Source: Gnetum montanum (Eukaryota > Streptophyta > Gnetopsida > Gnetales > Gnetaceae). Taken from it: 62,000 nt of DNA. The position numbers and the translations under genes are program-made. Shown here piece by piece: positions 57,840-62,000 of this stretch. Position 1 is the stretch's first letter. Every line of letters begins with the position of its first letter. A model generated the notes under the pieces. It made no database searches. It was not told the origin of the DNA and worked only from the letters and a program-made list of their open reading frames with translations. The stretch spans positions 692,789 to 754,788 of the forward strand of contig MNCI01025357.1 in NCBI GenBank assembly GCA_015680685.1, read 5' to 3'.

Positions 57840-60800
57840 TGAACTAAGGGGATACCGTAGTCATGTAGTTGCTTCCTAATCCAATGTGGGTTAGAAGGTG
57901 TGTAGGGCCTAGGCAGTGTGAGGCAATATTCAGCTAAACCTTCTTCCATGTTGCTAAAGGGCAACTCTACCCATAGAGCTTCCTCGAGGAGGTTGTCAGC
58001 CTCTTTTCGTTCTTCAAGTGGGTCTGCTGGACAAGGTTGACCCTTGTCCTTCATGGACAGTGTGTCATCAAGGAACTCTACCTCTGACCCTTCTTTTGTG
58101 TCAAGGTTGTTAATGATCATAGGGGCTACATTTTTACCATGTATAATCACTTCTCCACCTTTGTACAGAAGGTGGGTTTCTTGGTGGATGGATGATGAGA
58201 CAACTCATAATTGGGCTAATTAGGGCCTTCCTAGGATCAGGTTGAACTTGGGCATCTCCTTAATGACAATGAATTCAATTGTTGTGGGGAACTGCTCCCC
58301 TACCATGAAAGCTATCATGATCATCCCCCTTACAACAATGCATGATCCATTAAAGGATTTCAAGCACATTGTCTTCATGGATTTGATTTAATCGACAAGA
58401 CCAAGTTAGTCAATGACTAGGAATGGGATAACATTAGTTGTCACCCCATTGTCAACATGCACCTTGTGAATCTTGCATTACCCTATGTGAATTGTTATGA
58501 ACATTGGTGCTATGATCACTTGACCCTTTTCAAAGTCAAAATTAATCACTTCATCGCAAAATGCTAGGAATGTTGAACCCAATTCTTATGGTGTAGGGGG
58601 AAAACATCATAGCATGGATGCCTTGTTCATCTTCTAGGATGTCCTCCTTAATAGGAATGAAGGTCAACATGTGAACTAATGCTTCGTAGTGAGTATAGGA
58701 GGTCATGACCAAGTTGTACAGGATCAGGGTCGTGTTCTTTTGTTTCAGAGCTTGTTTGACTTGTGCCAACACATCTAGGAAATCCTTACACTATTAGTTA
58801 CTTTTTTGGCCTTAATCTCCTCCATGCAACGAGATGAATCTCTTGGGGAGGAGATTTGGGCTTGGCTTGCTTTGTCTACTTTTGACCCTCAATGCTTGGT
58901 TGTTGATTGCTTGTAATGGCTGTTCTGACTGACATGGCCATGGGAATTGAATAGAAGGAAGTGGGCTTAAGTGGACCTAGTGCCAGGAATTACCTAATCA
59001 TTTGTCAACAAGGTACTCATTGGGCCTCCCAGGTTATCACCTAGACTACCTATTATTATATGCAGGATGATGCCTTAGGTCAGTAGGGCTTGATGCAATC
59101 CCCACCACTAGACTCTAAGTAGGCGAAGAGTCCACATGTTGATGCACCTTAATAACAAAGGATGTCTAGGTTGCTATTGCCACAACATACTATAAGGATC
59201 AAACCACAAAGGATGTCATGGGTGCCCAAGGTGGTGCTTTGATGACAAAAGGGGACCTCAAACTAGTTGATGCTGAGGAGGCCCCAGTGTTACTAGAGGG
59301 CATGTGAATCACAAATGGTTCAGTTCTGAGTCATTATCAATGCTAATGGCATTAATAACATAGCCTGCACCACTTGCATTGAGAGGGTCTTTGTAGACCT
59401 TCATTGATTGCTTTTTTAGGTGAATTGGGTTGGTTGCATCAAAGACTAGTTGGCCTTGGTTAATCATGCATTGTATGTCATCCCATAGGGCCATGCAAAA
59501 GTCTATGTCATGGCCAAGTAGTTAATGGTAATGGTAGAATTAGTTCAACCTAAAATGTTTAGGGACCAAAGGGTTGTTTGGTGCTGCTGCTAATGGGTTT
59601 CTAAGGAGCTCATAGTAGTGATCATGACACTTGCAAGCATCCTCAAACATTTGCTTATATTGGATGGACTCAATGTTAAGCAGTTGACCCAAGAGCTTTG
59701 ATGACTTGATGTGCAATAGTGTGTACTTTGAGTGGTCCTTGTGCTCAAAGTTTGGCCTTGAGGCAACTTTCCCCATGATCACCAATGGTGCAGACTAGTT
59801 GGTCATCGCAGTGCCAAAGCCAAATGCCTTATTATTGGCTAGGAACTTAGGTGTCTTGGCTATTGATTTGGCATTGGTTGGCTTGGCCTCATTGGCAATC
59901 ATTGTAATAGTTGTGGTTGCCTTGCCCTTTTCCTTATCCTTCTTTACATGTGTGTTTTTTTAGGCCATGTAAGCCAAGTCCTTACTAGCCTTTGTTGCAT
60001 CCTAAATGCTCTTTTTTTGAGCAAACACTTAGCTCAAGGAGTGTAGGATGAGGTAATATAGCTTTGACTTGATGAAGTCATTCACTACACCTTTAAAAAT
60101 CACTAGTAGGTTTGCGATGGGCTGGCAAATTTTGTTAAGTGTGGCACTCTAGCACTAGATGAATTTTTGTATAGGCTCTAAGTGGCCTTACTTGATTTGC
60201 ATTGATTGATCCAAGGTCACCTTGGGCTTCAAGTTGTACTTGAAGTGATGAATTGACTAAGCAATTCCTCCAAGGAAGATATAGAGGCCTTGGGAAGTGC
60301 ATGGTACTAGTCCAGTGCCTTGCTAGTCAAAGACATGGTGAACACATGGATGATTTCATGTGGCCATGCTTGCAATAAAAGGCATTCAGAATGGAAGGTT
60401 GCTAGATGGGCATTAGGATTCCCTTCACTATTGTATTTAATGAACTATGAAAGTTGGACTCTAGGAGGTAGCGTTAGTGATGGAACCATAGGACTAATTA
60501 GGTCATCTTGCTAGAAGTCCATCTCATGGACCATTTTGAAGGAGGAGGCTTTGAGCCACTTAACCTCCTCAATAAGTATCTAGATGATTTGGAACACTTA
60601 GTCTAAGCTCAAGGTGGGTGCAATAGGTTGCATTGGTTGTGTTGCCTGCTATGCTACTTGAGTGGCCCATAGCCGCACTGCGGGCTACATGACCATGTGA
60701 TATGCATATTGCACATGTTGTTGCACGTACTGCTATGTGTGTTGTGCCATGGGCATAGAGGTTGGGGCCCACCAAGCAATTTTGGCTTACACCATTAAAG

Positions 60801-61602
60801 GGGATGCTAATGGAATAGGTCGAACATACGATGCCTAAGTCGGTGGTGGCTAAGAAATCTACAGAGTGTGCACACAATGTTGCATTGGCATGATGGATGC
60901 TAGCAAAAAGGATTTCACAGATTGTGTAGTCATCACAAAGGGGAGGGTGGCAGATGGTCCTACATTTTGATGCATGTGATGTATGAAGTTTGGAATGATA
61001 AATGGTCCTACACCCTGATGCACATGTACTTGATGACTTGCCACCATAGGGGTTGACCTAGGAGGTGACAAGGGGGATGTAATTGCCTAACAAAAGGCAG
61101 ATGGCTAGGACTATTGAGGGATGAAACTAGAGGTAGCCTACTAGAAGAAAGCATAAAAGGGGTTCTCATTCTCTGAATGAGCCTCAAAGTCATCTTGCCC
61201 ATCTTTCAGGGGCTCCTTGTAATTGGTTGTCATGTCATGCTCATTTGACCTACTTAGTCAAATGAGTTGGTTGAGCAACCACTAAAAGGTCTCGGTGAGC
61301 AAAATGCAATTGTTGGGGGCAAGGAAGTACTCCCTCCTATTCCAGTGTAAAATTTCATAACCCCATTTAGCATCCATTTCTTAGCAATCTAGAGATAGAC
61401 CTACTTGGAGTTTCATGCAAAGGAAGTTATATTTTTCATCATTGAGTATCATGTACTCAAGTGGTTAGTTGCGTATTTTGAGCAATTTCCTCTCCACCAA
61501 AGTAGATCCCCTAGCCCTAGAAAGATCAATTATGACCTCCCGTTGACTAGGTCAAACAACAACCATGCTTTGCAGGGAGGTTAAGGGTTGCTTAGGATTC
61601 AT
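57840..61602 (-). pseudogene. gag and protease of element E
   Basis: ATG at 61602 (MNPKQPLTSLQSMVVV), a Pro/His/Met-rich middle (60560-61200), capsid region (about 60600-60150: SEGNPNAHLATFHSEC), a conserved post-capsid part (FRLN, HDIDFCMALWDDIQCMINQG, LVFDATNPIHL, 59785-59309), then protease with VDNGVTTNVIP (about 58450; DNG in place of DTG/DSG), GEQFPTTIEFIVI and FNLILGRP. The tail runs ...EEGLAEYCLTLPRP, PHWIRKQLHDYGIP to about 57840, the point where RT-side sequence would be expected next. Many stops. Confidence 0.78.
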
Positions 61603-62000
61603 AATGCTTCACAAAAGATGTAAACATTGTGAAAGTTATAGATGCTAAATGGCTAAGTATAGAAATGTTGAAAAATGGCTAAGTAAGAGAATGCTAAAAA
61701 ATGCTAAGAAAATGACTAAGTCTAAAAATGCTACTGAAGAAAAACTCACTCTAGTATGCTATGCTTTCTACACTAAGGTCTACTACGCTCTCACATTGAG
61801 AGCCAACTACGCTCTTCTGAGCACATAGAGTTTTGGCTAACTGCCAAACATACGCTTTAGCTTTCATCCAACAAGGTTCCAAGGGAACTGATAGCTTGGT
61901 CCAATCTACACCAACCAACTTGTAAACAACTCCTACTCTAGCCTATGATCTAGCTATTTCCATGGAAAGTCCATATGGGTGTTGAGTCTACACTAGCTTG
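61603..62000 (-). other. Element E 5' leader, possibly LTR edge
   Basis: Repeated GGCTAAGTA/AATGCTAAG words (61640-61730) and CTACGCTCT-type palindrome halves (61750-61830) match the style of 45.8-46.3 kb. No primer-binding site was identified with confidence. Runs off the window. Confidence 0.35.

Larger units (their letters stand above)
48471..62000 (-). mobile_element. Element E: large Ogre/Tat-like Gypsy retrotransposon, decayed
   Basis: Minus-strand order: gag (61602 downward), protease (about 58450), gap, RT (51546-50767), RNase H (about 50259-49900), integrase (49500-48505). The order RT-RNH-IN defines Ty3/Gypsy. Sequence style around gag-protease and the long region between protease and RT recall the Ogre/Tat group. 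The 5' LTR should lie beyond the right edge. Between protease and RT is a 5.8-kb block with an opposite-strand gene and two minisatellite arrays. Left end not defined. Confidence 0.7.

Overview
The window is nuclear DNA of a seed plant with a repeat-rich genome. It holds plant-type ABCB transporters with short introns, an intronless organelle-type PPR relic, a plant small membrane-protein relic, and many decayed LTR retrotransposons of Gypsy (Ty3) type, some nested. A gymnosperm would fit, but nothing here fixes the lineage. Three single N bases (29153, 32434, 55156) mark contig joins; two of them sit between unmerged duplicate ends.

Layout. 1-3617 (+) is the 3' two-thirds of an ABCB (P-glycoprotein type) gene whose start is outside the window. 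5700-7800 (-) is a broken PPR gene. 8368-13721 (-) is a complete 12-exon ABCB paralogue of 1277 codons, convergent with the first copy. From position 416 of the first copy onward (its exon 1 is cut by the window edge) the two share almost the same exon architecture, including a GC-AG intron. 13.8-18.3 kb is gene-poor and holds a duplicated segment (15.42-15.85 kb, again at 28.04-28.45 kb), a small tandem duplication and a GA-rich stretch.

18300-27091 (+) is element A, a structurally complete but decayed LTR element: 0.85-kb LTRs with TGATGA...TCATCA ends, a tRNA-Asp-type primer site, gag, and a second non-pol ORF with coiled coils. No reverse transcriptase or integrase was seen. 27455-27957 (-) is a relic of a small plant membrane protein resembling MEE60. 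28471-44.6 kb is a nest on the minus strand: element B (same family) is split by element C (same family, 29.88-40.82 kb), and C carries a solo LTR of another family, D (30.93-32.39 kb, +).

From about 48 kb to the right edge lies element E (-), an Ogre/Tat-like Gypsy element with gag-protease (57.8-61.6 kb) and RT-RNase H-integrase (48.5-52.0 kb). The two halves are separated by about 5.8 kb carrying a spliced, opposite-strand gene (54.27-57.11 kb, +). Minisatellite arrays built on a TTTAAGGYCAT core sit at the block boundaries (48.1, 52.2 and 57.3 kb).

The host genes are probably functional for gene 2 and undecided for gene 1. The transposon ORFs are all broken, mostly by CAG-to-TAG-like changes. 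The most interesting unexplained structure is in family A/B/C: an LTR-like promoter inside the element, ahead of the second ORF, whose short palindrome array matches the type found in that same element's LTR.
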